Source: Obelidium mucronatum
Lineage: Eukaryota > Chytridiomycota > Chytridiomycetes > Chytridiales > Chytriomycetaceae
Length of the DNA stretch: 64,000 nucleotides
Assembly: GCA_025765595.1 (NCBI GenBank)
Contig: JAIVFH010000003.1
Coordinates: 62,001 to 126,000, forward strand
Direction of reading: 5' to 3'
Shown: piece after piece, positions 46,601-58,573 of the stretch
How positions within the stretch are numbered: the stretch's first letter is position 1
How the letters are laid out: each line of letters opens with the position of its first letter
Position numbers and translations under genes: made by a program
Notes under the pieces: model-generated
Databases searched by the model: none
Told to the model about the DNA's origin: nothing
What the model saw: only the letters and a program-made list of their open reading frames with translations

Positions 46601-48014
46601 CGAGTTTTCAAGTTCATTGTCTTCCCTCGCATCTTCTCATAAAATCGACAAATCTGGCACACTACAATCGCTGAATGGAAATTCCGATCCTCTGACTACA
46701 ACATCTACCAAATCCAGTATTCAACGACTTTCAACAAGCAGTTTTACACCAAAATCGAAATTAGGTTCATTACAGCCCTTATCATTTAAGGGAAGTCAAA
46801 GTTTGACTGGTCTACCGCCAATCGGAAACGCGGTGGAGGAACTTCCCCATGCCAACGAGCAGCCACAATTACAGGCGAAATCAGAAAAAAATTTAGATGA
46901 AGCTTACAAGGAAGCGGTGGCATCAGCCAATATTCTTCCGCTCGATGACGCTGTTTCTGCTGCTGTATCTGCCACCAACATTGTGCCCCTAGATGATGCC
47001 TTCAAGATGGCAGTATCTTCATCTCATGAGCTATTAAATACGCTTGCCAACAGCGATTTTGGAAAATTAGCTGATAACCCGACGACTGTTGAAGCGAAAC
47101 CGTCAGAGTCACGGGCAGAAACGGCGGCTGCGAGTTCCCAATTGAACGTTTCGAAAAGCAAGGAAAAAAGCAGCCACAGCATCAACACAAACTCATCATC
47201 CGAGTACACTAGTAGTGAAAGTGATGCATCCTCCTCTTCTTCCACGGAAGAATCGGGCTCGTATAGTAGTGAAAGCGTTGTACAGTCAAATCTATCAAGC
47301 CAATCTCTCTTGAACGGAATTCAATCAGACTACGACCTCCATGCATTATCAACATCTAAAAACCAAATGCCGGCGCAATCTTCAATGAAATCACCGCTCT
47401 CAGAAGTAGTCACTGCTCCTACTCCAGCTGAAAATATTCAAGAAGGACCAGAATCTAAAGCAATATACACCCCCCCAACAACAAAGATGGCCGAAGAACT
47501 TCCGCAAGCAGTCAGGAAAGATTCAGTAACCGGTATTGTTGGGAAATTAGTCGCCGCGTCTCCTCTGGGTGGTTCACAAGCCCTGACAGATAGTACGTAT
47601 ACAGTTACGAACACAAATGGAACAGGGTCGTCTTGGACTATGGCAACCGGAACTGAAACAGAATCTGGAACTAAACCGGCGACTGCTGCAAACTCCACTG
47701 CAAATGTTCTACAGAGTGTTGGGATTGCACTTTCACCAAATCCTATTGTTGCCTCCAATTTGGCACAGGCTCAGCCCAAGCAAGAGGAGTTTACAGTTCA
47801 TTCTGTAGTAACAAAAACAGTCCCCAAAGATGATGACGAGCATAGTGAATCTTCTGGAACCGCTAGTGAAACTGAAAGTGCAACAGAAAGCGATGAATCC
47901 ACAGAAGTTAGCGATACAGGAGATGTGAAATCAGTAGATAACTTTTGGGCAGACCAAGAATCAATACAAAGTGGAGGAACAGTATCAGCAGATGAAGAGG
48001 ACGATGTGTGGTGA
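40662..48014 (+). CDS. IQCE-like coiled-coil protein with long serine-rich tail
   Basis: Starts MDILPNNSLKL at 40662, 55 bp after CBS. About a dozen small exons up to 43.8 kb encode mostly coiled coil, then one exon of nearly 4.2 kb runs to 48014. The segment LLDDKVITKLKTALKNAEKQ ... KQKDQEINDLK ... FEEEINRYYLEVVRLKRLLE resembles the start of IQCE coiled coils in order and spacing (LLD, a K/Q-rich helix, then YYxEVxRLxxLL). IQCE is a ciliary-base protein in vertebrates. No IQ motif was found, and the 1,300-residue tail is serine/glutamine-rich, disordered and acidic at the end (SADEEDDVW). It contains five diverged repeats of about 30-34 residues (SSKEIHxxSxQSVxSIxGLSRSNHQS) at 44930-45330. 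IQCE relationship is inference from pattern; a scaffold role is likely. Confidence 0.5.
44930..45330 (+). repeat. Diverged about 100-bp coding tandem repeats in IQCE-like gene
   Basis: Five copies of a unit containing SKEIH, G/DSxQSV and SNHQS; one copy is shortened. Nucleotide divergence is high, so the array is old compared with the 48-bp array at 36.2-37.0 kb. Confidence 0.7.
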
Positions 48015-48059
48015 AAAAAAAATGAAATGCATCTTTTTTTTTGTCAGACGGTTCGTTTT

Positions 48060-51000
48060 TTAATACAAAATGGAATCCAAAAGCTTCGATTGACTATGGC
48101 ATGACACTGCTTGTAACTTTTTTCGAACAGGATTGAACTTTTCATGGTTTTGAGTGGTGTTCAATTCTTTCAACAACAATTTGAAACTTGATTGTTTCCT
48201 TTTCAACACCCGTGCAAAAGCGCGAAGACCAAGCCTGTGAAAAAAAAATGTTTCTTTTGTTAAAATTCGAGCTTCCGAGAGAGAAACAATGAGGCATACC
48301 ATTCCACTTTTAGCAAGCACAAGACAATCTTGCCAAATGCCAATTCGCCAACTTTCTTCATGCGGCTAAAGACAAGTCCTTTTGTATAAGTAATAGTTGT
48401 TCGAATCACATTCATAAGAAATTCTGTTGTTGGAATCGGGCAGCGTAACATGCCAACCATTGCTTTGACATGGCAGTAGAGCTTCATGGCACAAATTAGA
48501 AAGTTTTGGTAAATATTCAATAACACTGTGGTTTCAGAATTCAAAATGGGGTCCAAAAAGATGGAATGGCATTTTGGGATAATGTAACTGGTAATTGCAT
48601 GGGAGTTAAAATGAATAGAATCTCGCCATAGGAACAACATACTGAAACATTTTTAGTTGAAGCGCAGTCCAAGGCTTTCGCGAGTATTCAATCGATAAAG
48701 ACTCATTAATGTCTGTTTTGTTTACCGTGTGAGTATTATCACCAAAAAAGATAATCATCGCTTACGGGAGCCTGATAATCTTGTATAGTCGACTTCCACA
48801 TGCAGCGTCTTCATATCAATAAGAAGGCCACACCATGGAAAATCTAAAAACTATAAAGTTAACCTTGAGCAATTTGTTTGCTTTCCTTTAGTACCTCGAG
48901 GGTTCTTCAAAACCGACAGATCTTCCACTCGTTTCAGTGTTACTCCTGAGTCCACGATATCAAAATTCACGACCGTCTTTGCTGGATTTACTGAACAACC
49001 ATAGTCAGATATCCCTTGCAAAAAAAAAGTGTTAAACAAAAAAAAACTCGGTTTAGTCAGAAAAGATACCTTGATGCAAGAGCTTGACGAACTCAGTTGC
49101 TTTCTCTATGGATGGTGTGATGAATAAGAAATCATCCACCAGACGGAGAAGCAAGTCGTTTTTCGACACTAAATGCCGGACTTTTTTCCGTTCCATGTGT
49201 GCAAGGAAGAAACTATTGTTGCGAAGTAAATCAGTTGTGCTGGTTGGATTCCAAAGTCCACAAACAACAACAAACCTGCAGAGTAAACTTGAGAGAACCG
49301 ATCCCTGAGGAATACCTTCACATCATTGGAAAATTAAGTTCCTTGCGGTTGTCATCAAGATTAAGTATATTCACCTAAAATCTGTTGGTAATACTTTTTT
49401 CCCATCTGAAATGTATTGCTAGTTAGCTAACGTCAAATCTTCTGGCCCAAAAAACTATCCGTACTTTTACTAGATTGTTGCAGATATGTTCCTCCAATAA
49501 AGCAATCAGGTCTTCCCGATCTTCCAGTGAAAAGACAACACCATCGGTGATGATGGCGTTTCTTAAATTATTCGCCAGTTGCTTTGCCAAAATCGAAAAT
49601 TGCATGAAATCATCTAAAAGTGAAAATATAAGCTACCAAAATTAGAATTGTCGAGAGTCGCACTTACCAGAACCTTGTGCCCTCTTGGAAAAGTCTCTCT
49701 TAATTTTGCCAACACTAGCAAATGTGATTGAATATTTCTGCACTAAATACTCTTCCTGGAAGAAGGCGTCAGTAGAGAGGATACTTGATTAACTGATAGT
49801 AAACTTAAACCTCTTTGATGATAGTCTTTAAGATATCCATAAGCATCGTTTGATTAATTGTATCAAAGCACGCAACAATATCTGCTTTAACAAAATACAG
49901 TTTCTTGGGACTTAAAAAAAAGGCAAGTTAACCAAAAACATCAATTATGAAAGAAATAAAACCCACCGAACAATCTTGATTCTTGCTTGGAAATTTTTTA
50001 ACCGAGGATAAATGTCGCTCAAGCCAGAAACTGTCGCAGTTCCCTTCAAAGTACCTATACTTTCATACTTGAGCACCTGGAAAGAGTTTTGAAGTATTGA
50101 ATTGATGGATTGACAGTATTTTGCATCTTTTGGAGAAGTTCCTCTTGGGATAATTCGTCTGCGTAAGTTTGTGATTGGACGAAAACCACTCGTTCCTTTC
50201 GGTAGTAGACGCACATATGAAAACGAGAGAGTCCGCGATTTCATAAGGGTTGATATTCCCTGGTTTGAAAAAAAAAAGATATCAAGGCTTCGCCAATTTG
50301 CATTTAATGAATATATTACCACATCCAAAGGTTTGTATGTAGAATGACCAAGTTTCTTCCACATTGGTGCCGTCATCTCCACCCAATCTTCGTGCCGAAA
50401 ATAAAATATTCGATTTTTGTGAGCTGTGCTTTCTGTCACGTAGAAGTTTGACTATTTACCGTGTCAGTATGTAACTACACAAATGTATGGACTTACATTA
50501 ATCAGCGGAATAACATATTCGGCCATCATCCAATACACAAACTCGGAGAAAATCTCAAGTCGCTTTTGTGAATCTGTGGGTGGAACATGCTTTGGAGGGG
50601 ACTTTCCATAGCTTGGTGGAATCAGCCATTCACAAGAAGATACCTAATTCCTATTAAATGCATAATAAAGAAAAAATTAAGCGCATACTTTGATGCCTCT
50701 CATGATAAAGTCGAGAGTGAAACTCTCAAAGCGTTGTAGCCGGATAAAGTTTTCGACGGCTGAGTATAATGAAATCAGCCCATTTGCAACACAGAGTTTG
50801 GTTTGGAGTTACAAATAATATACCATCTAAGAAGATATTCTCGTTCTCCATACTTCCCCAAAACGCGTGGGGAACCACATGACGAATTGCAGATCGAACA
50901 AACCGCGTGACACATTCATGAGGTACACACATTTCCAAAACGTTCCATTCAGTCTGAGGATTATCGTGTCTCACCTAATGCGTCAAAGATGAATTATACG

Positions 51001-52306
51001 ATGAGCGAATGAAACCAGACCTGTCGAGGACATTGCCTATGCAAAATGCTCCGGTAGTCACACTTATTGTGCAGAGATTGAAGCAGTTTCATTAATTGTG
51101 CCGCGGCAGTGAGCCTCCAAGGAATTTTGGTAATTTTTGGCTAAGCGTTGAAATATTAACAGTGAGAGCATCTAAACAAAGACACCCTACATTTCGCTCC
51201 ATCACAGATTGGAGCTGAACTTTTGACATAATACTCAGAGGCTGATATTTTGGCGTGGTGAATGGACTACCAAGATTGAATTGACGTGGGAAAATTGTTT
51301 GGACAAGGTAGAAAGCATATTGGCATTCAGAGAACCTATTTAACAAATCTATGGGTATTTCGCTTGAATTAGAAGAAATAATGAACATCGCCAGGAACTC
51401 CTACGATTGCGAGGGAGCCCATGAGTAATTCTACCATTCACAGTATGAATAGGACGCTTGTAAAAGAGCTTGAACCGAGGAATCAAAACTTGATGATTCG
51501 TCAATTTTAATGAATTGGGGTTCTCTTTTGGTTGGATGGTATCTTTTGTGAGATTCGATGATTCGCGAATGATTGGTTTGTGTTTTTTCAATGGTTGGAT
51601 ACATCCCAGATCTTCAGTAGCTAATCGTTTCTTGCTATCTGTACAATTCTTTGTTTGGAGAGTCTTGAGCCAAAGACGCGTAAATTCCGGCGACGGATTC
51701 GGCAGCTCAACGATAATTGGCCCTAAGCACTCGAACGGATATTAGATCTGGGCAGCGAACAAGCGGGAATCAACGCACCTGTGATCTGCAGGAAGCAGTT
51801 GTTTGGCAGCTCGCAGAAGACGGAAGTGTTGAGCAGCAGATGTGTCATTGCGCGCGGGCCGATTCTGTCGAGCAGCCGCTGCCAGTTTCCGCACTTGAGC
51901 AGCGCGACGAGCGAGTTTGGATGCGGGTTTTCGACGCCGTGCATTCCGGCGACGGCGGTGCTGTTGTCGCTGAGGGGGCGGAAGCCCAGGGCGAGCGCGT
52001 GCGGCGGCCGGCTGTGTCTGGCGTGGCTGCGCGCAAGCAGCGCTTCGATGGCGCGGCTGACGACCTGTGAAGAGATAAGAAAGACAAGAGTTAACAAGAG
52101 ACGAAGACATCAACGCTCAGACTCACCTCGCCCTGGCTGTGCTCGCCCTGGCTGCCCTCGCTGCACTCCAGCGGCGCTGCGTCGGCCGCAGAGCCAGCGA
52201 GGCCAACAACGAACCCCGCAGCGAGGCCGCGGTCGCTGCTGGCGTCGAAGCCGAGAAAGTCGGCAAGCGCAAGCACCGCTGTGTAGTGCGTCCGCAAAAT
52301 GTCCAT
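48060..52306 (-). CDS. TERT: Telomerase reverse transcriptase
   Basis: Multi-exon gene from ATG 52306 (MDILRTHYTAV). TEN domain: MTHLLLNTSVFCELPNNCFL (about 51850-51790). RNA-binding region: CP/QFP-like segments (51400-51000) and the T motif FYVTESTAHKNRIFYFR (about 50440-50395). Reverse transcriptase motifs: 1-2 RLLPKGTSGFRPITNLRRR (about 50210-50150); A VKADIVACFDTI (about 49895); B' GIPQGSVLSSLLC (about 49300); C RLVDDFLFITP (about 49140); D GCSVNPAKTVVNF (about 49000); E WCGLLIDMKTL (about 48830). A C-terminal extension to 48060 follows. All three catalytic aspartates (one in A, two in C) are present. The T motif and the WCGLL grip set it apart from retrotransposon enzymes. Introns are short and numerous. 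The stop of upstream LTV1 is 42 bp before this start. Synthesises telomere repeats in the nucleus. Confidence 0.93.
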
Positions 52307-52348
52307 ACAACAAACAATCAAAAACAAACTGCGAATGTATTTAAGTAT

Positions 52349-53840
52349 TTAAATGGGAACAAAGATGTCTTGCGCCGACTTATTCATGGCCGCCTTTTGC
52401 TGGTGCGAAATCTCTTTCTTGAATGCTTCCTTCGTCGTCTTCTTTTCTTGACGCCGCTCCTTCTTCTGGTCCTTGATAGCCTGCTTACGCGCCTTCTTTT
52501 CCTCCTTCGATTCTCCTTTGGCTCTCGCTTTTCCAGCATTGACCCCTATTGGCAAACGACACGGTTAGAAAAGACTGAAACATCATCAGTCCACTAAATC
52601 ACCTTCTACGAATTCGTCTTCACTCTCTTGATCCTGTCCCTCTTCTTCTTCTTCCGCTACATCCGGCACGCTTACAGGCTCAACAACAACCGGCCCTTTC
52701 CGTGAGAGTTTAATCTTTCGCGTATTGCTCATCATATCCTTAATCAGTTTCGGGTGATTGTAAATGTTGGAATACGTTGTCAACACAGTTTCCACATCCC
52801 ACTTATTTTCATCCCGCGGAGGACACAACTCCTGAAACTCCTTCTCCAATTCTTCCACCAAGGCATCACCCCCTTCAATCGTATCATCCACACTGAGCTT
52901 CATTTCTTCAGTAACATGGGTAACATCACGCAAGTCATTACGGATCGCGTCAATCTTGACAGACTCTGGAACCTTGTTTAAAACAAGTCCCTTTCGGCCA
53001 ACCACTTCGGTACTTTCCAAGAATGTATCAAAAATCTTGTTCATTCTGGCGGCAGACACTGTAGGGACATGAGGGTCCAATGCAACAGGTTCCAGTGTAT
53101 CGGGATCATATGAATCCCCTTCCAAATCTCCAATTTGATCATCATCGTATCCTTTGAGTGCTTGATCGAATTGGTCATCTAGATTGGTGAGATGCTTTGT
53201 TCGGACCATTGCACTAGATGTCATTGATAGCGCAGACATTGCTGTACGACGTTCAACATAGGAACCTTCGTCGTCGTCGTCCTCATAGTCATCATCTGAA
53301 TCGCCACCTTGCGCCTTGTACCTTTTTGAAAGATAAAATATAAAGAGAGTTTAGCATAATGGAAATCTCCGCTGTGTGTGTGGGAGTGTTTTTTACCTTT
53401 GATATTCCTCATACCAATCGCCCTCCTCATCTTCATCCTCTGAATCAGTAGCTTGATTTGGAATAAAGTCTTCGGGATCTAATTTGTCTTTCACTTCTTC
53501 AGGAATATCATCGGCATTCAGGGCATCGAAAAAGTCATCAATATCTTCTTCCACATATGCTTCATCATCCAAGGCATAGATGGTTTCTCTCATTGACGGC
53601 TCAACATCAATTACTGATTTGAAAATGAAAAAGTTAGCGATTTACCCATTTTCTTTTGATTCTCTTTTGTTTTTTCTACCTTTCACTGTTTCACCACGAT
53701 TCAACATTCCAACTCGATCTTCATACTCTGATGCCAATACTTCAGTTGGGATATTGAAAGCGACTTTCCGCTTTGGTGCTTCACTCATGGCAGTACTAGC
53801 TGAATCATCCTAAAGATTTTGTTAACCTCCCTTTCTGTTT

Positions 53841-53882
<42 letters not shown>

Positions 53883-54631
53883 TTTTACCATGAATCGGAT
53901 TCCACCTCGATGTTTCGCTTCCGCCTTCCTTCGCTCCGCTTCCGCCTTGGAATCAATAAAAACAGCATTCGGATCTTCGCCCATTTGTTTCAAATGTTGC
54001 GTGTAGTCGTACTCTTTCTGGTCCTTGAAGAAGATTCCAAAGACTGACACGTCTTCCTTTGCTACAGCAGCAGCTCCAGCTGGTTGTTTTCCAGATGATC
54101 CAGCTGCTGCCACTGTTTCCCCCAACTTTGGCGCCTTTTGTAACGCTTCAACAGCTGCCGCATGTGCAGCTTCTTTGGCAGCAGCCCGTTCTTGTACAAG
54201 ATCAACAGTTTCAACAGTTTCCTCCTCCTCCTCGTCCTCGTCGTCGTCGTCGTCGTCTTCTTCGGTTTCATAGTCACTGTCATCTTCATCATCGTCTTCA
54301 TAATCTCCATTCAAGTACGCATCAAGATCTTCTTCCTCTTCCTCGCTGTCTACTTCCTCGAATTCGTAGTCAACTTCAGGCATTTCAAGCACTCGTCCTT
54401 TCTACAACACACGTTTTATTAGCATGCACAGCAGCTGCAGCATATGGCTGTTTTGAATAAAATCAAAAAACAATCCCAAACCTTGAGCAGGTTGTAGGAT
54501 GGAGCTACAGGCTTGAGCACAAGCTTTGAAGAGTCATTGTCAGCCATGGCTGGATCTCTTTGAGAACGATGCACCACTTGGAACGTTAGAGCTTTGCTCT
54601 TGTCAATGAAGGCCTTTCCTTTCTTTCCCAT
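52349..54631 (-). CDS. LTV1: LTV1, 40S ribosome biogenesis factor
   Basis: Starts MGKKGKAFIDKSKALTFQVV followed by HRSQRDPAMAD, the highly conserved LTV1 N-terminus (KKxFIxKKxAxxFxLVHRSQRDP). Then come a very acidic segment (54390-54230), FKDQKEYDYTQHLKQMG and RHRGG-type sequence (about 53900). Further conserved parts are MRETIYALDDEAYVEEDIDD (about 53590), YDPDTLEPV, and the C-terminal basic region (KKARKQAIKDQKKERRQEKK) ending at 52349. About five introns; that at about 53828-53888 contains a 40-nt homopolymer. LTV1 binds pre-40S particles in the nucleus, helps place uS3 and is released by casein kinase 1 phosphorylation in the cytoplasm. Its 3' end must overlap or abut TERT regulatory sequence. 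Confidence 0.9.
53842..53881 (-). repeat. 40-nt homopolymer in an LTV1 intron
   Basis: T on the plus strand, A on the sense strand of LTV1. It lies between a GTAAAA donor and an AATCTTTAG acceptor. Confidence 0.8.
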
Positions 54632-54716
54632 CCTTGGTTTTGTCTGTTTGGTTGGTTGGTTGGTTGGTGGTGAAACGTTTCAAAGATTGAAAAAAAAAAA
54701 AAAAAATAAAAACAAA

Positions 54717-54738
54717 AACAAAAACAAAAACAAAAACA
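54717..54738 (+). repeat. AAAAAC short tandem repeat
   Basis: Four or more copies of the hexamer aaaaac downstream of the NUP153-like stop, between it and the LTV1 start; next to an A run at 54690-54707. Confidence 0.7.
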
Positions 54739-54774
54739 AAAGTTTTATTATTTATTCGCAAGAAAGAAAACACA

Positions 54775-57700
54775 TCACTTTTGCCCAAAACTGAAGGAAA
54801 ACCTTCCAAAACCAGATGCAGCAGCAGCAGCCGCAACAACAACAACAGGTTTCGCCAAATCACATTGAACACATTTGGAATTCCCCGCCTCATTCTCCAC
54901 CAAACACTTTTCACATACCCACTTTTTCTCATTCTCATTAGCCTTCTTTTTGGCGTCCTCAAACCCTGGTCTCGCCTTCCCACAGGATTCACATTCGACA
55001 CTCAATGCATCCTTATTCACAACTAAACACCGCTCACAAATCCATTCTTTTGCCACAGGTTTTGTCGATGCACTGCTGTTTCCGAACCCTGATCCAAAGC
55101 TGAACCCTCCTTTTCCACCACTACCGCTGCCACCGCCAACACTACTACTGCTCCCGAAATTAAAACCCCCTGGCATTTCGGTGCTATTCCCGAATGCCGC
55201 AGGCGTGAAACTGAATCCACCACCACTCGCAGGGGCAGGAGCTACAGAAGATGTCGACACTGTCGAAGACGATGAAAACAGGGACTTCACCGCCGGTGCA
55301 ACCACCGCCGCGGATCCAGGCTTGGCTGTTTCACAGCACACGCAAATGCTTACGTCACCGTTATTCGGCACCATACAAGAATCGCAGGTCCATTTTTCTC
55401 CGCCGCTGATGCCAGCAACAGCGGCAACGGCGGGCTTTGACAAAGAGGAACTCGACGACGCTCCAAACGCACCACCATTGGTAGTAGTATCAATACTACT
55501 GCTACTCTCCCACTCAAAACTTGTAGATCCCACACCAAGTTCCAAAAACTCGGGATTGTTCAAATACAATGAGAACCCAGTTGATACCGGACTGGATCCA
55601 AAGTCGAATTTAGGTAGAGCAGAAACAGGCATCTCAGAAACCTGGACGAAAGCTCGCTATTAGTACAAAACCAATGAACACCCAACCACAAAAAAGAATT
55701 AAAAAAAAAAGGAATCATGCATGAAAAAAAATAGTACCTCAACCCAAACACTCGCTCCTGCTTTCACAGACGCATTAAGTGATGAGTTTTCAAAAGAAAC
55801 AGCGTTTGCAGTGGGAGGTGGTGGAGCTGCAACAGTTGGCGCCACAAAAGGTTTGATCACAGGCGCCACAGAAACAGGCGACTTTTCCCGTTCAACAACA
55901 GGCTTAACCACTGAAGCCACAACACCAGATGTTGAACCGTTCGCACTATTGCTGTTGAACGCAAGTTTGAATGGAGAATCAGTCTTCTCAAATGAAAAGC
56001 CTGTTGATGCTGGCGCAGCCGTTGTCGTCGTTGTCGTCTTCGCCGCTGGTGTGCTTGACTTGGGAACTCCAAAACCAAAGGCTGGCTTTACAGCGCTTTC
56101 CGGAGCCTTTTTCGGGGTCTCAATAGCAGTAACGATGGACCCAGCTTCCTTGTTTGACGCGGGGGCCTTGATTGGCGTTCCAAAAGATGGGAACGTGGGA
56201 ATGGATGCACTGATTTTATCTTTGCCAGCAGAGGGAGTTCCACCCAGGTTTGGGATTGAAGAAATTACAGGGAAACTGAGTCCAGTGCTGTTGTTGCTGC
56301 TGCTGCCGGCAGGAGGTACAGTGGGCGCTGCGGTGACAGGAAACTTCAACGATCCACTGTTGTTGGTTTGAGTCAAGTGTCTAAAATTATGCAAAAGAAT
56401 AAAAGAACACTCAACGTGTTTTTATCAGAAGGTCGCGATGGCGTTCCACCCACAACTGGCTTCAGATCGGAAATACGAGCGTTGACAAGTGCCGATTTGG
56501 GTTTGGAACCAGCTGCGATAACGGCCTTGACTTCACGCACTTTGGAAGCAGTCTTCAAAGAGGCTGCAGGGGATGGCTTGGGTATCTTTTTTTTTTTTCA
56601 AAACAAAAAGGTCAGAATTATAAAAGCTGCAACAATTGGACATACATGATGCACAACAACAGTAGGTGGTGGTACTGGCTGACCGAATGGTTCACCAAAC
56701 GAAAAGTCTGACCCCGAAAGTCCAAGTGACAAAGTACTTGAAGGCTGTCAAAAAGAAAAAAAGGTCAAGTAAATCTTTTTTCTTTTTTGGAATGCAAACC
56801 AACATACCGGCGGCGCCATTTCTTCCAGTGACTCCAAAATCAACTTTGAAGCGCTATCTTCTCCATTGGCGCCTTCACCATCCACTGCAGTTTCTTCGGA
56901 GCTCCCATATGCATTGCCTCGTCTCCTTTTCCCGACCTCATTGCCATCTGCCAATGCATCTTCATCAATACGATGCCTTTTCGATATTGGTTCGGAAATA
57001 TCCATTCCATTTCCATTTGATGAGCTTGACAAGGACCAGGTCGGAACGTCAGAAGACGTGGAGGAAACAGTGCGAGTTGTTGGGGCAGCAAGTCGTCTTC
57101 GCTGTGCCGCAGTAGTATTTCCAAAAGAAGCACCTGTATATTGCCCAGGCGCTCTGAAAGTCCGCCTTGTTCTTGTACCCAAGGTGGATGAAGATGATGA
57201 TGGCGCAGTCAGTGTGGCACGAGAAGTCACCGCGCTTGACGAAGTTGAAGTGGTTGCACTCGCTTTCGCCTGCAAAAATTCAATGAATATCGAAAAGAAA
57301 TGTTGAAGGGAAAAAACTCACACTAAAGGTAAATACGGGAGCAAATAGTGGTTTCGATGATCCAAAAAGAGATCCAGAGGCAGTTGGGGCAGATGATGCA
57401 GATACTCCAAAAGTGAACATGGGGACATCTGCTGGCGGTTGGAACAGTTGAGCAGCTTTAGGCTGTGGCGACGGTAATCGTGCTACTGGTGGTTTCGGAG
57501 CCAAATCCGACAATTCAAGAGCCACTGATTGACTGAAAGGGTTAATCACAGGCGATGCAGAAATCTTTTGAGATTCGATGTTGACTAATAGATAACATGT
57601 CAAAAAATCGATCTATAATTCAGCAGAAAAGATGAAGATCCCACCTCCTTCAGTTTTGCTCTTGATTAAGGATTCGAGTTTTGCAGCATCCTCCTTGGTC

Positions 57701-58542
57701 AAAGGCTCATCGCCTTTACGCGACAAGAATGATACAATATCATCGTACTTTGAAGGAGACACAACAGACGGAGCCGGATCAGAAGCAATCTTTTCCCTTT
57801 CCTTTTCGGGGGTTGCTGCTGGAATTGTTGTTGTTGAAGCAGCATTTTCGCTTGTTGCAGATTCAGAAGCGGGCACAACAAACGGCGACGTGGTCAAGTC
57901 AATAAACTGCAATTCTTTAGCAGGAACCGGCGGCGATGTTTCGTTGTTTGAAAAGGCGTTGAACTTTGGCTGCGGCTTGTTCTGCGCGGGCGAGTCGGCG
58001 GCCGCGTCGATCTCCCGACGCAACCGGTCCGCCAGCGACGGCGGCTTTTGCGGCTTGATGACGCCGAGCATCGACAGCGCCGAGTGGGCGGGCGTCGTCA
58101 GCACGCGGAACAGCGACGAAAACAGCGACGGCTGCTGTTGTTGCTCTTGTTGCTCTTGTTGCTGTTGCTGCTGCTGTTGAGGCTGCTGCTGCTCGGCGGC
58201 AACGCGCTCGGCGGCGGCAATGGCGTCGCGCGTGGCCTGCGCCTGCGCCTGCGGCTGCGCGTGCTGCGGCTTCGCAGCCAGCGGCGCGTGCGCCTTTCGC
58301 CGCGCGCGCGTCGGCGTTGCAGCCGCTGCCGCCGCCGCCGCCGCCGCCGTCGGACTCGGCGCGTCGCTGCCGCCGTGGCTGTCGCCTGCCGCCGCCGCGC
58401 GACTCGGCGTCCCCGCGAGCAAAGGCCGCGCGTACGGCGTTGCCTGTGTCGCCGCTCGTTTTCTCAGCGTCGGCGCCTGGCGAATGCGGGGTTGGTTGTT
58501 GAGTGTGTGCGGTGGTGGCATGTCCAAACAGTCAGTTACCAT
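54775..58542 (-). CDS. NUP153: NUP153-like nucleoporin with RanBP2-type zinc fingers
   Basis: Starts at ATG 58542 (MVTDCLDMPPPH). The N-terminal region is low complexity with poly-Ala and a Q/E-rich tract, followed by a possible amphipathic or membrane-binding segment (SLFSSLFRVLTTPAHSALSML). Ser/Pro-rich sequence with scattered FG motifs follows (FTFGVS, SFGEPFG). The C-terminal third carries three RanBP2/Ran-binding zinc fingers: WTCDSCMVPNNGD...CVCCETAKPG (about 55400-55320), WICERCLVVNKDA...CESCGKARPG (about 55045-54965) and WVCEKCLVENEAG...CVQCDLAKP (about 54930-54855). FG stretches lie between and after them (GGFSFGSGFG, RFSFSFGQK). This order fits NUP153 of the nuclear basket, although the zinc fingers are nearer the C-terminus than in vertebrates. 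Several short introns. Start region (57960-58500) strongly GC-rich. Confidence 0.75.
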
Positions 58543-58573
58543 TTGCTTTATTTATTATTCTTTTTTTTTTGTT

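Noticed and set aside
48060..52306. Reverse transcriptase as a LINE or Penelope-like retrotransposon
   Set aside because: The T motif, GIPQGS B' form, WCGLL E motif and TEN-like N-terminus, with single-copy intron-rich structure, identify telomerase. No endonuclease domain or target-site duplications are visible.
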